The translations under genes and the position numbers were made by a program. Source: Prochilodus magdalenae (taxonomy: Eukaryota; Chordata; Actinopteri; Characiformes; Prochilodontidae). Taken from it: DNA of 64,000 nucleotides. Where the stretch lies: NCBI GenBank assembly GCA_024036415.1, contig JAMWET010006568.1, positions 117,001-181,000 of the forward strand, in the 5' to 3' direction. Below, in pieces: positions 45,296 to 58,439 of this stretch (positions within the stretch are counted from its first letter, which is position 1; every line of letters begins with the position of its first letter). The notes beneath the pieces were generated by a model. The model saw only the letters and a program-made list of their open reading frames with translations, did not search any database and was not told the DNA's origin.

Positions 45296-46804
45296 CATAT
45301 AATAAAAGCACATAATAAGCATGCTGTTAGAGTTTCAGGGTCGTTAAGCCCCGCCTCCTATTGAGCCCACTCTGGCCATACCAACATTCCACTTTAAGTA
45401 TCACTGCTGCCTTGCATCAATAAAGCAATAAGACTGTGTTACAAGATGACATCATCTTGTAACAGAGAAAATGGATTCCACTAAAGCATTTCAGGCATCT
45501 GGGAAAAGAGCTGTCTGCGAGAGAGATATGAACTTTGGGCTGTATAACTTTACAGACGGTCCATAACATCCAAAAGGAAGGGGTGAAACTTTAATATACA
45601 GTATTCTGTTGCATGTAGCTTTCAAATACAGCACAAGTGAATCAGTGAATCATGCATCAGCCCATATCAATATCGATTCTTCATGAGCTCACCAAAAACA
45701 GGAAAACGGCACGTTTCATTCTAGGGCCAAATCTAAGGGGGTGTAAAACTGGATCTGGGCACTTTTCACCTCAGCCAAAGTCACATACCTTTAATGGGTA
45801 TGAATGAACTTTGTTTTGCCTGATCCAAGCGGTATAAGTGGCTGTTTAGGATGAGCTCTGACCTCTTCACAGGGCTGGAGTTAGAAACAGAATTTTATTA
45901 GTGCCTATTTTTATACAGAAGAGTGTGTCATTCAGTGTCAGAAAGCAAGTCTCTCCTGGACCAGAGCCCGACATGTGAGCTGAGTGTTATGACTAATGCA
46001 TGCACTCTGTGTGATTCGAATTCATGAAGCATAAGCTTTTATTACTCGTTAGCCACATTAGCCTTGTAACACCGGTGCAGAAGCAGAGCCCCGCTAGGTC
46101 TTGGCTGATTGAAGGAAAAACAGTACATCAGCCTAGGTGTGTGGGTGAGTGTGAGCATTGCTGTGTGTGTGTGCACGTGTGTGTCTCTCAGGAGCCTGCT
46201 GTCACATGGTGCAGAAGATGATGGAGTGTGGCAGGTGACAGTAGGGGATGCTTCGTCCTTGCGCCTATAAGCGCTTCTCGCTTCTATTATCTGCGTATGG
46301 ATTATTTCCCCAACCGCCCTCAGGTGACTTAAGCATAGGGATGGTTTCATCGGAGCCCGAGCAAGCCATGTATGAAGGAGAAGTCATAAGCTCAGCCCAT
46401 TTATGCACGGCCAGTTTTGTGGAACATAAGTGCCCCTGCGCTGCATATTCGTTTGGAGGGCAAGGAGGGGCTCTGTCACAGTGTTACAGCAGCAGCGTAG
46501 ATACGGCCGAGATACCTGCACATGTACGGTAATGTTGAGCAAAGTATCGGACCTTCAGTGCAGCTTCAGTACTGCTGGATGGAAAGCAGTTCAGTATTAT
46601 AGATTCCTAAAAAGGCTGATGGTACACAGCAGGGCCAGCAGATGGAGGAAATGAGTGGGTGGTGGGGGTTTTGTGAGCGATACTCTGATTGGGGGGCATT
46701 GATAACACACTTTGCCATTGCTTAGATTACATTGACATGACATTATCATACACGCATGTGCCAAAACCATAACAATAATAAACATAAGAATAACACAAAG
46801 ATTG
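45296..46804. other. Non-coding stretch
   Basis: Contains GTGTGTGTGTGCACGTGTGTG near 46161. Overlapping frames of up to 102 codons have no domain. No gene supported. Confidence 0.4.
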
Positions 46805-46960
46805 CGATGCACTGCCGGCCTGTCCAAGGTGTTTCCTGCCTTCCACCCACTGAGCGCTGGGATAGGCTCTAGCACCACCAGCAACCCAGAAGGATAGGGC
46901 GGTTTAGAAGATAAGTGATTGAGTGGGTGGGTGAGTGAGTGAGTGAGTGAGTGAGTGAGT
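46805..46960 (+). repeat. Retroposon-type 3' end with GAGT microsatellite
   Basis: CACTGCCGGCCTGTCCAAGG, GCTGGGATAGGCTCTAGCAC and GGATAGGGCGGTTTAGAAGA, followed by about eight GAGT/GGGT units (46921-46960). A CCTGTCC…GGATAGGCTC…AAGCGG block ending in a 4-bp repeat is a common 3' end of fish retroposons. Confidence 0.7.
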
Positions 46961-47580
46961 TATGTAGCAGTACCGATACTTCCCTAACTGAGCTGATCCT
47001 AAGGGCTGATCAACAAGTGCAAGTATTGCCGAAGCCCTGCATGCAGCCCCTTGGTCACCGGGCCCTGTATTTCCGTCAAGGGTTTGGAGAAGAACCTGAA
47101 GGGCCCGGTAAGCGAGGAGCTACGACCAGGGCTGCAGCAGTCACATCATGGCTCATACGTTTTATCAGCTCTCAGGATCGCTGCAGCTCTGCGCGAAGCC
47201 CCTACAGTTCCTCGTTCACACACCAGACAGAAATGCAGACCTTTTGAATGAGACAGCACTGCAGCATTATCAAGGCATTTGCCTGATGCTGTGTTTACAT
47301 GTTCGGCATAGATGGGCGACCAGATTTTCCACTGTTTTCAGGAGCTGCAATGAAAGTTTCTGTCACAGAGTGCAGTGATTAGCGGAACACTTCATCACAA
47401 ATTCTAATAACTCTGGTTTTATATAACAACAATCAGCAATCAATAAATAATCAGTCTATACTGCTAAAGCTAACTATTGCCTAACTTCATCCACCATCGA
47501 GTGTGTACTGCTATGAAGTGTGTAATATCCAGTAGTCAGCTGAGTGAGGTTTTCCAGCTTAAGGACCAGGAAACCTTCCT
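46961..47580. other. Non-coding stretch
   Basis: No gene recognised. Confidence 0.4.
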
Positions 47581-47868
47581 AGATTAGATTTAGATTTGGA
47601 TCCCTTATTGATCCCACAGTGGGGAAATATAGTCTTCGCATTTAACCCATCCGTGAAGTGAAACACCCACATACACACTCACTAGTGAACACACACACTA
47701 GGGGGCAGTGAGCACACTTACCCGGAGCAGTGGGCAGCCCTATCCACGGCACCCAGGGAGCAGTTGGGGGTTAGGTGCCTTGCTCAAGGGCACCTCAGTC
47801 GTTACTGTCATTTCAGGGAATTGAACCGGCACAAGGCTGGCTCCTTAACCTCTAGCCCACGACTGCCC
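47581..47868 (-). mobile_element. Second tRNA-derived SINE type, good copy
   Basis: On the minus strand a tRNA-like head (GGGCTAGAGGTTAAGGAGCC, B-box-like GGTTCAATTCC) leads into GCCCTTGAGCAAGGCACCTA, ACTGCTCCCTGGGTGCCGTG and CTAGTGTGTGTGTTCACTAG. It ends TGGGATCAATAAGGGATCC with ATCTAAATCTAATCT. The diverged relative is at 34709-34932. Confidence 0.85.
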
Positions 47869-48479
47869 AACAAGGTGAAGGTGGTACAAAATCTCTGAAC
47901 GCTGTGCTGAGGCTGCAGGTGACAATGTTGTCATATGAAATACTACATAACACCACAAATCACAAATTAAACTCTAGTTTAGGCCACAATGTCTCTTTGA
48001 CATGTGAACATTCTTATACTAAAAAAGAGAAGGACATTCCAAATGCTACTTAGATTCGTTTTTTGTGTTCAGTCCAATAAACTCGAGTGGGCTGCTTTTT
48101 GAATTGAGCCCAACCCAGAGAAGCCAATCAGAACAGAGGTCATTTACTTCTAACTAAAACGGCCTGTTTGCTCCTAATGGAAAGAGAGAGGCTAGAAGAC
48201 GGTAATGTAAAAATAACTTATGACTGTTTTTGGTACTCTAACCCACACAAATGCTGTAAGCAGGTCTCTGGGGGAAAAATGAAATACAGGAAAAATGCAG
48301 GATGTGGGATATTTAATAAGTACAAAGAGCTTAAGGGTATTTCTTTTCTATATCTCACATGGTCTTGACTGATAAACCCACTGCAATACCATTCGCTTTC
48401 ACAACACTGGAAAAAAAAACAGCTTTAGAATTTGATGGATATTAGACTCCAAGCAAACAACAACGCCTCTGATAGCCTC
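47869..48479. other. Non-coding stretch
   Basis: No gene recognised. Confidence 0.4.
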
Positions 48480-48960
48480 ATTCAAGACACGAATACTTGC
48501 GCCCTCCGTCTAGGAAATTCACGTTTCCTGCAGTTTCATATTTGTGCAGTTATTTCCAAATCACGATGAGTCATTCAATGCTGAATGAGTTTATGAGCAT
48601 CTGAATAGGGCTACCGCTGGTGACAATGGCCATGCAAAAGGACAGGTCCGAACACGGTAAACAAACATGGCTGATAAAAACGAACCCCGCAAACTCAGGT
48701 TTTTATTCGGCATCTTTCATTTTTCACACCGTGTTGATGTTTCTTCAATAGCTCTGTCGGCGTAAGCTTGTAGAGTCACTCCACAGTAATTGCTTGTAGC
48801 CACTGGAATAGCGCCGCTGCTCCACAATCAATGCTTGCTATTGTTACCAGCAGAATTACAGATTTATTACTAAAGACCTTTCAGTATTCACTCAGTAAAG
48901 CGTGAGATTGGAGTTATACTCTCTTATCAACAACCGCCATCTTCCCACAAATGGAACGTG
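48480..48960. other. Candidate conserved non-coding element
   Basis: Low-repeat sequence with CAAATCACGATGAGTCATTC (AP-1-like TGAGTCA core), GACAATGGCCATGCAAAAGG and CCACAATCAATGCTTGCTAT. No coding potential. The enhancer interpretation is an inference. Confidence 0.3.
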
Positions 48961-49059
48961 GCAGCCTGAAACATAACTCGCAATTCCCCATTACCCAATT
49001 ATCTAACATAGCCTTGTATATGAAAACTCATGTATAACACATACAGCCCTGCGCAAAAG

Positions 49060-49245
49060 CTAGAGACTTTCCTTCCTGTAATGTACTATCCAGTCAAAAC
49101 AGCCATCACAGAAGCTATTGACTTTCCAGGAGATATTTCCGAGGAGACATAAGATAATCCACTCGCATAAGAAAGGAGAAAGCAGAAGGAATATCCGTGA
49201 AAAAAACTGAAGTTTCCAAAAACGGAAGCTTTAGTCAAAGTTCCG
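49060..49245 (-). repeat. Interspersed repeat family R, copy 4 (left part)
   Basis: AAAGCTAGAGACTTTCCTTC, GAGGAGACATAAGATAATCC, GCATAAGAAAGGAGAAAG and AGTTTCCAAAAACGGAAG match blocks of copies 3 and 5 in order. The expected remainder is found only after the minisatellite, at 50240. Confidence 0.6.
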
Positions 49246-49374
49246 CCAGGAAGACTCGTGTGCTATGTCATTCATTCCTCCTGACCAATCGCTGGCCTAC
49301 AAAATGATTCTACTTGCCTATTCCTTCCTCCCCACCACCACCACCAGTTTAATCGTGCCCCACTGTCTCTCTCA

Positions 49375-50150
49375 CGCCAAAGACTCTTTAATGGTCTGTG
49401 AGGGTCTAGAAGCTCTAAGAGCTGAAGAGAGGACAGGACCCAGGCCAAAGGCTCTCTATTGGTCTAGACATTACAAATACAGAGGGCATCTACAAAGATC
49501 TGGTTGTCCATGACTTGAACAGAGGACAGGGCCTAGTCCAAAGACTTTCTAATGATCTGGGAGGGTCTAAATGGTCCAAGACCTGGACCAAGGGCATGGC
49601 TGATGCCAGAATTTCTCTAATGGTCTGCAAGGGTCTAGATTCTCCAAGACTTTGACAGAGGACAGGGCCTATGCCAAAGACTCTCTAATGATCTGCTCTA
49701 ATGGACAGAGGACAGCAAGGGTCTAGATGCTAAAAGACATTGCAAAGACAGTCCAAGGACAGACAGGCCTACGCCAAAGACTCTCTAATGATCTGCAAGG
49801 GTCTAGATTCTCCAAGACTTGCAGAGGACCAGGGTCTAATAGTAATTCTCCAAGACTTTGACAGAGGACAGGGCCTACGCCAAAGACTCTCTAATAATCT
49901 GCAAGAGTCTAGATTCTCCAAGACTTTGACAGAGGACAGGGCCTACGCCAAAGACTCTCTAATAATCTGCAAGAGTCTAGATGCTCCAAGACCTGGACAG
50001 AGGACAAAGGCTCTTTAATGATCTGCAAGGGTGCACACGCTCCAAGACCTGGACGGAGGACAAAGACTCTCTAATGATCTGCAAGGGTTTAGATGCTCTA
50101 AGACTTGGACCAAGAACAGGGCCTTTGCCAAAGACTCTTTAATTTCCAAA
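49375..50150. repeat. 68-bp minisatellite (MS68)
   Basis: About 11 imperfect units containing CAAAGACTCTCTAATGATCT, GCAAGGGTCTAGATGCTCCA, AGACCTGGACAGAGGACAGG and GCCTACGC. The first and last units are the most diverged. Confidence 0.93.
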
Positions 50151-50239
50151 CATCATCCAAACTATAAAATCAAGGATCAAGGAATTAAATGTTCTTCCTT
50201 CTGTTCTGCCTCCTGAGTCTTTCTGGTAATACTGCAGTT

Positions 50240-50425
50240 CAAACTAACAACTGTTCAAGACCTGGTAGACCTCCAAAACTGTAACCATCTGATAAACAGT
50301 ACATGAATCTTTCATCTTTTAAAGAGAGAAGAAAAATAAACTCTCCTCTTGCTTCAGATCTGAAGCCATCCACCAGTGTTTCTGTCCATCTCACAATAAC
50401 ACTTTGAGAAGACAACAGTGCTATG
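50240..50425 (-). repeat. Interspersed repeat family R, copy 4 (right part)
   Basis: CAAGACCTGGTAGACCTCCA, TTCAGATCTGAAGCCATCC, AGTGTTTCTGTCCATC and TTTGAGAAGACAACAGTGCT continue the R sequence where the part at 49060-49245 stops. Confidence 0.65.
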
Positions 50426-51942
50426 GGTCAGAAAGGACGTGCAGCTATTATAAAGAAAAGAACAACATTTGCAGATCTAATGCAGATCAGGCTACATTAG
50501 ATCAAACCAGATCCAAGCCTCATTCGTATGTGGTCCTACATAGGATACATTACAGATTCCAGGCCACACGTCCTCAATGAGAACCATCAGAGCAGAATTT
50601 ATGTCATTCAGTGTTAATGTGGCAGCAGGTTAGCACAAGTAAACACGGCCACAGGAATGCATCTGATCCCGTTTTTCTTTTGTCTTGCTCAGTAAATGAA
50701 ATGTGATCGGATGCCAAACAGCATTATTTCCCACTGCTGTTGCACGGAATGAGTCAGAAAGCAAAATCAACTCCACCTGCGTTCCCGCTTCAATCTGCTC
50801 TTTAGAAAGCATCCACATACTTTTAAAACACGGCTAACTTTGAACCTACTTCATGAGAAACATACATTATTCAGCAGCTGCTAAATAAATGATGATGATA
50901 ATAGCTAGTAACGAGGCTCCTGCTGCACATGCTTCACTCGGCAAAATGAATGGTGGCAGCTACTTGTAGCGAAAGTAAATGAACCGAGATTACATAATTT
51001 TGCAAATAGCTATCTTAATCATTACCGAACTTTGGTTATTTCACCCTTTTAATAGGAACAAATGGAAATGCTATGCCTGTATTTCTCTTGATAAAGCATG
51101 GGGTATGGTAGCAGCTAGCCCAGGAGTTCCTAATCCCGGTCCAGATGAGCAAATTTTCAGTACTACTTACCTGACCCGACCATGTTACCATGTTAGCACC
51201 CCCGTGTTACAAACTGCTAAACCATAATAGTACACCAAAGACCAGCACTTCAAAACACATGTCCTGATTAGAACTGCACCAGTCCCCTTGGACTTATCCA
51301 TGATGTAACTGCTAATAAAAGCAGCCAGTTGGATTGTGAAGTGTATAGGTCCATATTATCCGTCAGACTCACTTTGGACGGTGCTTCACAGTGCAACGAG
51401 ATAATAACCCCAAGCATACTGCGAAAGCAACTCGAGACTCTTCTAAGGCAAAGAAGTGCAATGTGCAGCAATGGTCAAGCTACTGACCTGACCTAGATCA
51501 TGTGGAGCATACATTTCTCTTACTGAAGCTGAAACACAAGACAGTAAAGCCACAGTAAAGGCCCGGCAGTGCTAGACCAGGGAATCCTAGACCCAGCATT
51601 TGGTGAGGTCTGTAGGTTCAAAAGCATTAAAAGTGACTATGTGTATGTTAGTTTATCCAGTTACCCCTGAGCCCCATAAAACCTAAACTGTTGTACAGGT
51701 CACACCATCATTATTATAATTACACCTGTCTTAGTTATCTCCTCTCCAATATGCTATGGTAGACAGCTAAAACAGCAAAAACAGAAGCTTATTAATTAGT
51801 CTGACACTGATGTCTATTCAGAACATCCTAAGCACAGAACACTGAACCCTGAACAGCTTCCATTAGCTAGAACCAAGCTCTGTCCAACAGACCAAAACAA
51901 TGATGTGATACGTTATTATCCACAGACAGGACAGGACAGACC
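50426..51942. other. Non-coding stretch
   Basis: No gene recognised. Frames are 82 codons or fewer. Confidence 0.4.
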
Positions 51943-54900
51943 ACACTGCTTACAGTACACTACCGCATCACACTTACTGAGTTACTGTACACCAACACAC
52001 TACTTACAGTACACTACCGCTTCACACTTACTGAGTTACTGTACACCAACACACTACTTACAGTACACTAACACATTACACTTACTGATTTATTGTACAC
52101 CAACACGCTACTTACAGTACACTAACACATTACACTTACTGAGTTACTGTACACCAACACACTACTTACAGTACACTAACACATTACACTTACTGAGTTA
52201 CTGTACACCAACACACTACTTACGCAACACTAACACATTACACTTACTGAGTTACTGTACACCAACACACTACTTTACGTAGTACACTAAACACATTAAC
52301 ACTTACTGAGTTACTGTACACCAACACACTACTTACAGTACACTACCGCTTCACACTTACTGAGTTACTGTACACCAACACACTACTTACAGTACACTAA
52401 CACATTACACTTACTGATTTATTGTACACCAACACGCTACTTACAGTACACTAACACATTACACTTACTGAGTTACTGTACACCAACACACTACTTACAA
52501 TACACTAACACATTACACTTACTGAGTTACTGTACACCAACACACTACTTACAGCACACTAACACATTACACTTGCTGAGTTACTGTACACCAACACACT
52601 ACTTACAGTACACTAACACATTACACTTACTGAGTTACTGTACACCAACACACTACTTACAGTACACTAACACTATACACTTACTGACTTACTGTACACC
52701 TACACACTACTTACAGTACACTAACACATCACACCTACTGAGTTACTGTACACCGACACACTACTTACAGTACACTACAGCATTACACTTACTGAGTTAC
52801 TGTACACCAACACACTGCTTACAGTACACTAACGCATTACACTTACTGAGTTACTGTACACCAACACACTACTTACAGTACACTAACACATTACACTTAC
52901 TGATTTATTGTACACCAACACGCTACTTACAGTACACTAACACATTACACTTACTGAGTTACTGTACACCAACACACTACTTACAATACACATTTACACT
53001 TACTGAGTTACTGTACACCAACACACTACTTACAGCACACTAACACATTACACTTGCTGAGTTACTGTACACCAACACACTACTTACAGTACACTAACAC
53101 ATTACACTTACTGAGTTACTGTACACCAACACACTACTTACAGTACACTACCGCTTCACACTTACTGAGTTACTGTACACCAACACACTACTTACAGTAC
53201 ACTAACACATTACACTTACTGATTTATTGTACACCAACACGCTACTTACAGTACACTAACACATTACACTTACTGAGTTACTGTACACCAACACACTACT
53301 TACAATACACTAACACATTACACTTACTGAGTTACTGTACACCAACACACTACTTACAGCACACTAACACATTACACTTGCTGAGTTACTGTACACCAAC
53401 ACACTACTTACAGTACACTAACACATTACACTTACTGAGTTACTGTACACCAACACACTACTTACAGTACACTAACACTATACACTTACTGTCTTACTGT
53501 ACACCTACACACTACTTACAGTACACTACAGCATTACACTTACTGAGTTACTGTACACCAACACACTGCTTACAGTACACTAACGCATTACACTTACTGA
53601 GTTACTGTACACCAACACACTACTTACAGTACACTAACACATTACACTTACTGAGTTACTGTACACCAACACACTACGTACAGTACACTAACACATTACA
53701 CTTACTGAGTTACTGTACAACAACACACTACTTACAGTACACTAACGCATTACACTTACTGAGTTACTGTACACCGACACACTACTTACAGTAAACTAAC
53801 ACATTACACTTACTGAGTTACTGTACACCAACACGCTACTTACAGAGCTACACTACTGAACACATTACACTTACTGAGTTACTGTACACCAACACAACTG
53901 ACTTACAGTACACTAACACATTACACACTTACTGAGTTACTGGGGGGTTACACCAACACACACTACTTACAGTACACTAACACATTACACTTACTGAGTT
54001 ACTGTACACCAACACACTACTTACAGTACACTAACACATTACACTTACTGAGAGTTACTGTACACCAATACACTACTACAGTACACATGACACATTACAC
54101 TTACTGAGTTACTGTACACCAACACACTACTTACAGTACACTAACACATTACACTACTGAGTTACTGTACACCAAAACACTAAACAATACCCTACACTCA
54201 CTTACATTAATTACTGAGTACTGTACACCAAACACGCTACTTACAGTACACTAACACATTACACTTACTGAGTTACTGTACACCAACACACTACTTACAG
54301 TACACTAACACATTACACTTACTGAGTTACTGTACACCAACACGCTACTTACAGCACACTAACACATTACACTTACTGAGTTACTGTACACCAACACGCT
54401 ACTTACAGCACACTAACGCATTACACTTACTGAGTTACTGTACACCAACACACTACTTACAGCACACTAACACATTACACTTACTGAGTTACTGTACAGC
54501 AACACACTACTTACAGCACACTAACACATTACACTTACTGAGTTACTGTACACCGACACACTACTTACAGCACACTAACACATTACACTTACTGAGTTAC
54601 TGTACACCAACACACTACTTACAGTACACTAACACATTACACTTACTGAGTTACTGTACACAACACACTACTTACAGTACACTAACACATTACACTTACT
54701 GAGTTACTGTACACCAACACACTACTTACAGTACACTAACACACTACACTTACTGAGTTACTGTACACCAACACACTACGTACAGTACACTAACACACTA
54801 CACCTACTGAGTTACTGTACACCGACACACTACTTACAGTACACTAACACACTACACTTACTGAGTTACTGTACACCAACACACTACTTACAGTACACTA

Positions 54901-56425
54901 ACACACTACACTTACTGAGTTACTGTACACCAACACACTACTTACAGTACACTAACACATTACACTTACTGAGTTACTGTACACCAACACACTACTTACA
55001 GTACACGACACATTACACTTAGTGAGTTACTGTACACCAACACACTACTTACAGCTCACTAACACATTACACTTACTGAGTTACACTGAGTTACACTAAG
55101 ACAGTACATTTACTGAGTTACCGTACACCAACACACTACTTAAAGTACACTAACACACTACACTTACTGAGTTACCGTACACCAACACACTACTTACAGT
55201 ACACTAACACATTACACTTACTGAGTTACTGTACACCAACACACTACTTACAGTACACTAACACACTACACTTACTGAGTTACTGTACAGCAACAAACTA
55301 CTTACAGTACACTAACGCATTACACTTATTGAGTTGCTGTACACCAACACACTACTCACAGTACACTAACACATTACACTTACTGAGTTACTGCACACCA
55401 ACACACTACTTACAGTACACTAACACATTACACTTACTGAGTTACACTGAGTTACACTAACACTTTACACTCACTGAGTTACTGTACACCAACACGCTAC
55501 TTACAGTACACTAACACATTACACTTACTGAGTTACTGTACACCAACACGCTACTTACAGTACACTAACACATCACACTTACTGAGTTACTGTACACCAA
55601 CACACTACTTAAAGTACACTAACACATTACACGTACTGAGTTACTGTACACCAACACACTACTTACAGTACACTAACACATTACACTTACTGAGTTACTG
55701 TACACCAACACACTACTTACAGTACACTAACACATCACACTTACTGAGTTACTGTACACCAACACACTACATACAGAACACTAACACATTACACTTACTG
55801 AGTTACTGTACACCAACACACTACTTACAGTACACTAACACATCACACTTACTGAGTTACTGTACACCAACACACTACTTACAGTACACTAACACATTAC
55901 ACTTACTGAGTTACTGTACACCAACACACTGCTTACAGTACACTAACACATTACACTTACTGAGTTACTGTACACCAACACACTACTAACAGTACACTAA
56001 CACACTACACTTACTGAGTTACTGTACACCAACACACTACTTACAGTACACTAACACATCACACCTACTGAGTTACTGTACACCAACACACTACTTACAG
56101 TACACTAACACATCACACTTACTGAGTTACTGTACACCAACACGCTACATACAGAACACTAACACATTACACTTACTGAGTTACTGTACACCAACACGCT
56201 ACATACAGAACACTAACACATTACACTTACTGAGTTACTGTACACCAACACACTACTTACAGTACACTAACGCATTACACTTACTGAGTTACTGTACACC
56301 AACACACTACTTACAGTACACTAACGCATTACACTTACTGAGTTACTGTACACCAACACACTACTTACAGTACACTAACGCATTACACTTACTGAGTTAC
56401 TGTACTGTACCAACACGCTACTAAC
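51943..56425. repeat. 54-bp satellite array, about 83 units (MS54)
   Basis: The unit contains ACACTAACACATTACACTTA, CTGAGTTACTGTACACCAAC and ACACTACTTACAGT. At 4.5 kb it is the largest array in the window. Variant units (CTGATTTATTGTACACC with CACGCTAC) at about 52085, 52415, 52901 and 53220, and ACTTGCTGAG units at 52573, 53053 and 53379, recur at multiples near 54 bp (about 6 and 9 units), showing block duplication. A frame of 18-residue repeats stays open for up to 246 codons in the left part only, because the period is divisible by three. It is not a gene. Confidence 0.98.
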
Positions 56426-56984
56426 AGTACAAACATATTCTATTGTCTACATTTTGAGTCTTTAAATATCAATCCTGTCAATACTGGGCTATAAAATATA
56501 CAAAATGCACAAAATCTGCATGAAAACCAAACATGTTCTCATGAAGCTAATAGTGCACTCCTCTCACACGGTGAAGATATCGAGCTTCAAATCACTGAAG
56601 GAAGGCGTGAGCTGGTAGTATCACATCACATAAAAACCCCGCAGAATCTATTCAAAGGCAATGACAAAGGATGGATTGGAGAGGAAGTGGGGTAGTCTGT
56701 CTTGCAATATTCAGCAGAACTTGAACTGGATCTCTCAGTAAACGGATAAACCGCAGATTCACAGGGGAAAACAGGCTGAGGACGTTGGAAATGTGGCGGA
56801 GAAGCAGTGGAAATAGACAGAAAGTGAGCTGAGGTTTATTTTTTTTTTACTCCTTTGTGCAAAATCGCAGAAAATAAATAAAAAATGAATACATGAATAA
56901 AACTGCACACATTATATGCTGGGATGCATATGCAGCAGCAGATGTATCGGTCTGGAATCACGAGGCTTTTTAAATGAGATTTAC
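56426..56984. other. Non-coding stretch
   Basis: Unique-looking sequence right of the satellite. No gene. Confidence 0.4.
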
Positions 56985-57170
56985 TTCTAATGGACCATTT
57001 GTACCACAATGGGATGTATGTTGAAAGACACATAATCATGGGCTGGTGCTTGGCTCCCTATTATTGCTGTTTGCCCAATAATTACTGCAGCCTTAGGAAA
57101 GCAAAACAGCGCTCTAAAAATGACAACTCACTGGAGCTAGTTACATATCGTCTCCATTTTTCATTATTTA
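56985..57170 (+). repeat. Local repeat R3, copy A
   Basis: AATGGACCATTTGTACCACA, AATCATGGGCTGGTGCTTGG, ATTGCTGTTTGCCCAAT and GACAACTCACTGGAGCTAG match 59995-60140 and 60440-60530 in order. Confidence 0.75.
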
Positions 57171-57186
57171 TATTATGAAATTTACA

Positions 57187-57600
57187 GGGATTGGACAGTG
57201 AAACTGAAACACCTGGTTTTAGACCACAATCATTTATTAGTATGGTGTAGGGCCTCCTTTTGCGGCCAATACAGCGTCAGTTGGTCTTGGGAATGACATA
57301 TACTGCGTCCTGCACAGTGGTCAGAGGGATTGTAAGCCATTCTCCTTGCAGGATAGTGGCCAGGTCACTACGTGATGCTGGTGGAGGTTCGTCCTTCTTG
57401 GTGGTATGCTGACATTACCCTGGATACCGTGGCTCTTGATACATCACAAAGACTTGCTGTCTTGGTCACAGATGTGCCAGCAAGACGTGCACCAACAGTT
57501 TGTCCTCTTTTGAACTCTGGGTAATGCATTGCAGTATTTCACTAACTGAACTTCACACCCATAATGCTGTGTGCATTGCAGTATTTTGAGCAGTACACCA
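57187..57600 (-). mobile_element. Tc1-like family D, internally deleted and truncated
   Basis: The left end begins with CAGGGATTGGACAGTGAAAC and GAAACACCTGGTTTTAGACC, an end sequence I associate with fish Tc1-like elements. CACTACGTGATGCTGGTGGA is followed almost directly by TTCGTCCTTCTTGGTGGTAT, skipping most of the transposase gene. A short piece encoding the N-terminal helix-turn-helix remains (minus strand, VTKTASLCDVSRATVSRVMS, near 57410-57470). The opposite terminus is not found, so the right end is lost into flanking repeat R. Confidence 0.72.
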
Positions 57601-57619
57601 GAATTGAATTACTGTAAAG

Positions 57620-57980
57620 CTGCTTGGTTTTCTTTGGACAGCATTTCAAGCCAAACAGTACAAACTGTTCATTTCTGAGGAGATTAGACCCAAGACAATC
57701 TACTTGCATAAGGAAGGGCAAAGAGAAATGAGCAAAAAAACAGAGTTTCCAAAACCGGAGTAAAAGATACAGGGAAAGGGGACTTAAACAACCTCCTGCA
57801 AGAGCTGGGAGACCCCCAAAAGTGGCCCCATAAGATAAACAGAACTTAACCCTCGCATCTTTGTGCGAGAGGAGAATATCAAGGTCCACTGTTGATTCAG
57901 ATCGGATAACATCTAGAGGTGTTCCTGTCCATCCTTCCACTGTGAGAAACTTTGGGTCTGAATGGAAGTGTAGCTGCCAC
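57620..57980 (-). repeat. Interspersed repeat family R, copy 5 (longest)
   Basis: GAGGAGATTAGACCCAAGAC, GCATAAGGAAGGGCAAAGAG, AGAGTTTCCAAAACCGGAG, CTGCAAGAGCTGGGAGACCC, GTTCCTGTCCATCCTTCCAC and TGTGAGAAACTTTGGGTCTG. This copy supplies the block order used to recognise the others. A 158-codon minus frame (57542-58018) covers it but is broken in the other copies. Confidence 0.75.
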
Positions 57981-58439
57981 ACCGCTGTGAAAAGGAAATG
58001 GGCTAAATGCAGAAACATCTGAGATATGAAGTGAGATTTAATGGACAGATGGGTCTAATTTAAGACTTGTCTTAGTTAAGAGAGAGTGTGTATGCTGTCA
58101 AGGAAAATTCCTCAAACCATTAGTCAAGCAGGAACAGAGAAAGGATGTCATCCAAGTGACAATTACACACAAACAGGCATCTAACTAAACTAATAACACA
58201 CTAACAGTTGGAACTCTTATGCTTTCTATTAAGCACCTATTCTACTGAGTACCATCCACACGGCAGGGCAGGGAAAATAAGAGAACCCTTAAATGGAATA
58301 ACCTCTAGAACCCTCTTCAGCACCAAAGCACCTCCACTAAACGCTTTTTGTAGCTTCAAGGAGGAATTCGGGAACGTTCCTCCCTGCAAACAGAGCCCTC
58401 TTCAGGTCATACCCCAACATCTTAATAGGGTTTAGGATA
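57981..58439. other. Non-coding stretch
   Basis: AGAACCC-type blocks near 58270-58385 may belong to the AAAGAACC repeat noted at 31470. No gene. Confidence 0.35.

Noticed and set aside
51905..53794. 125-, 156- and 246-codon frames of an 18-residue repeat
   Set aside because: 54-bp satellite read in its one stop-free frame; the frame is lost wherever a unit has an indel, so it is not under selection.
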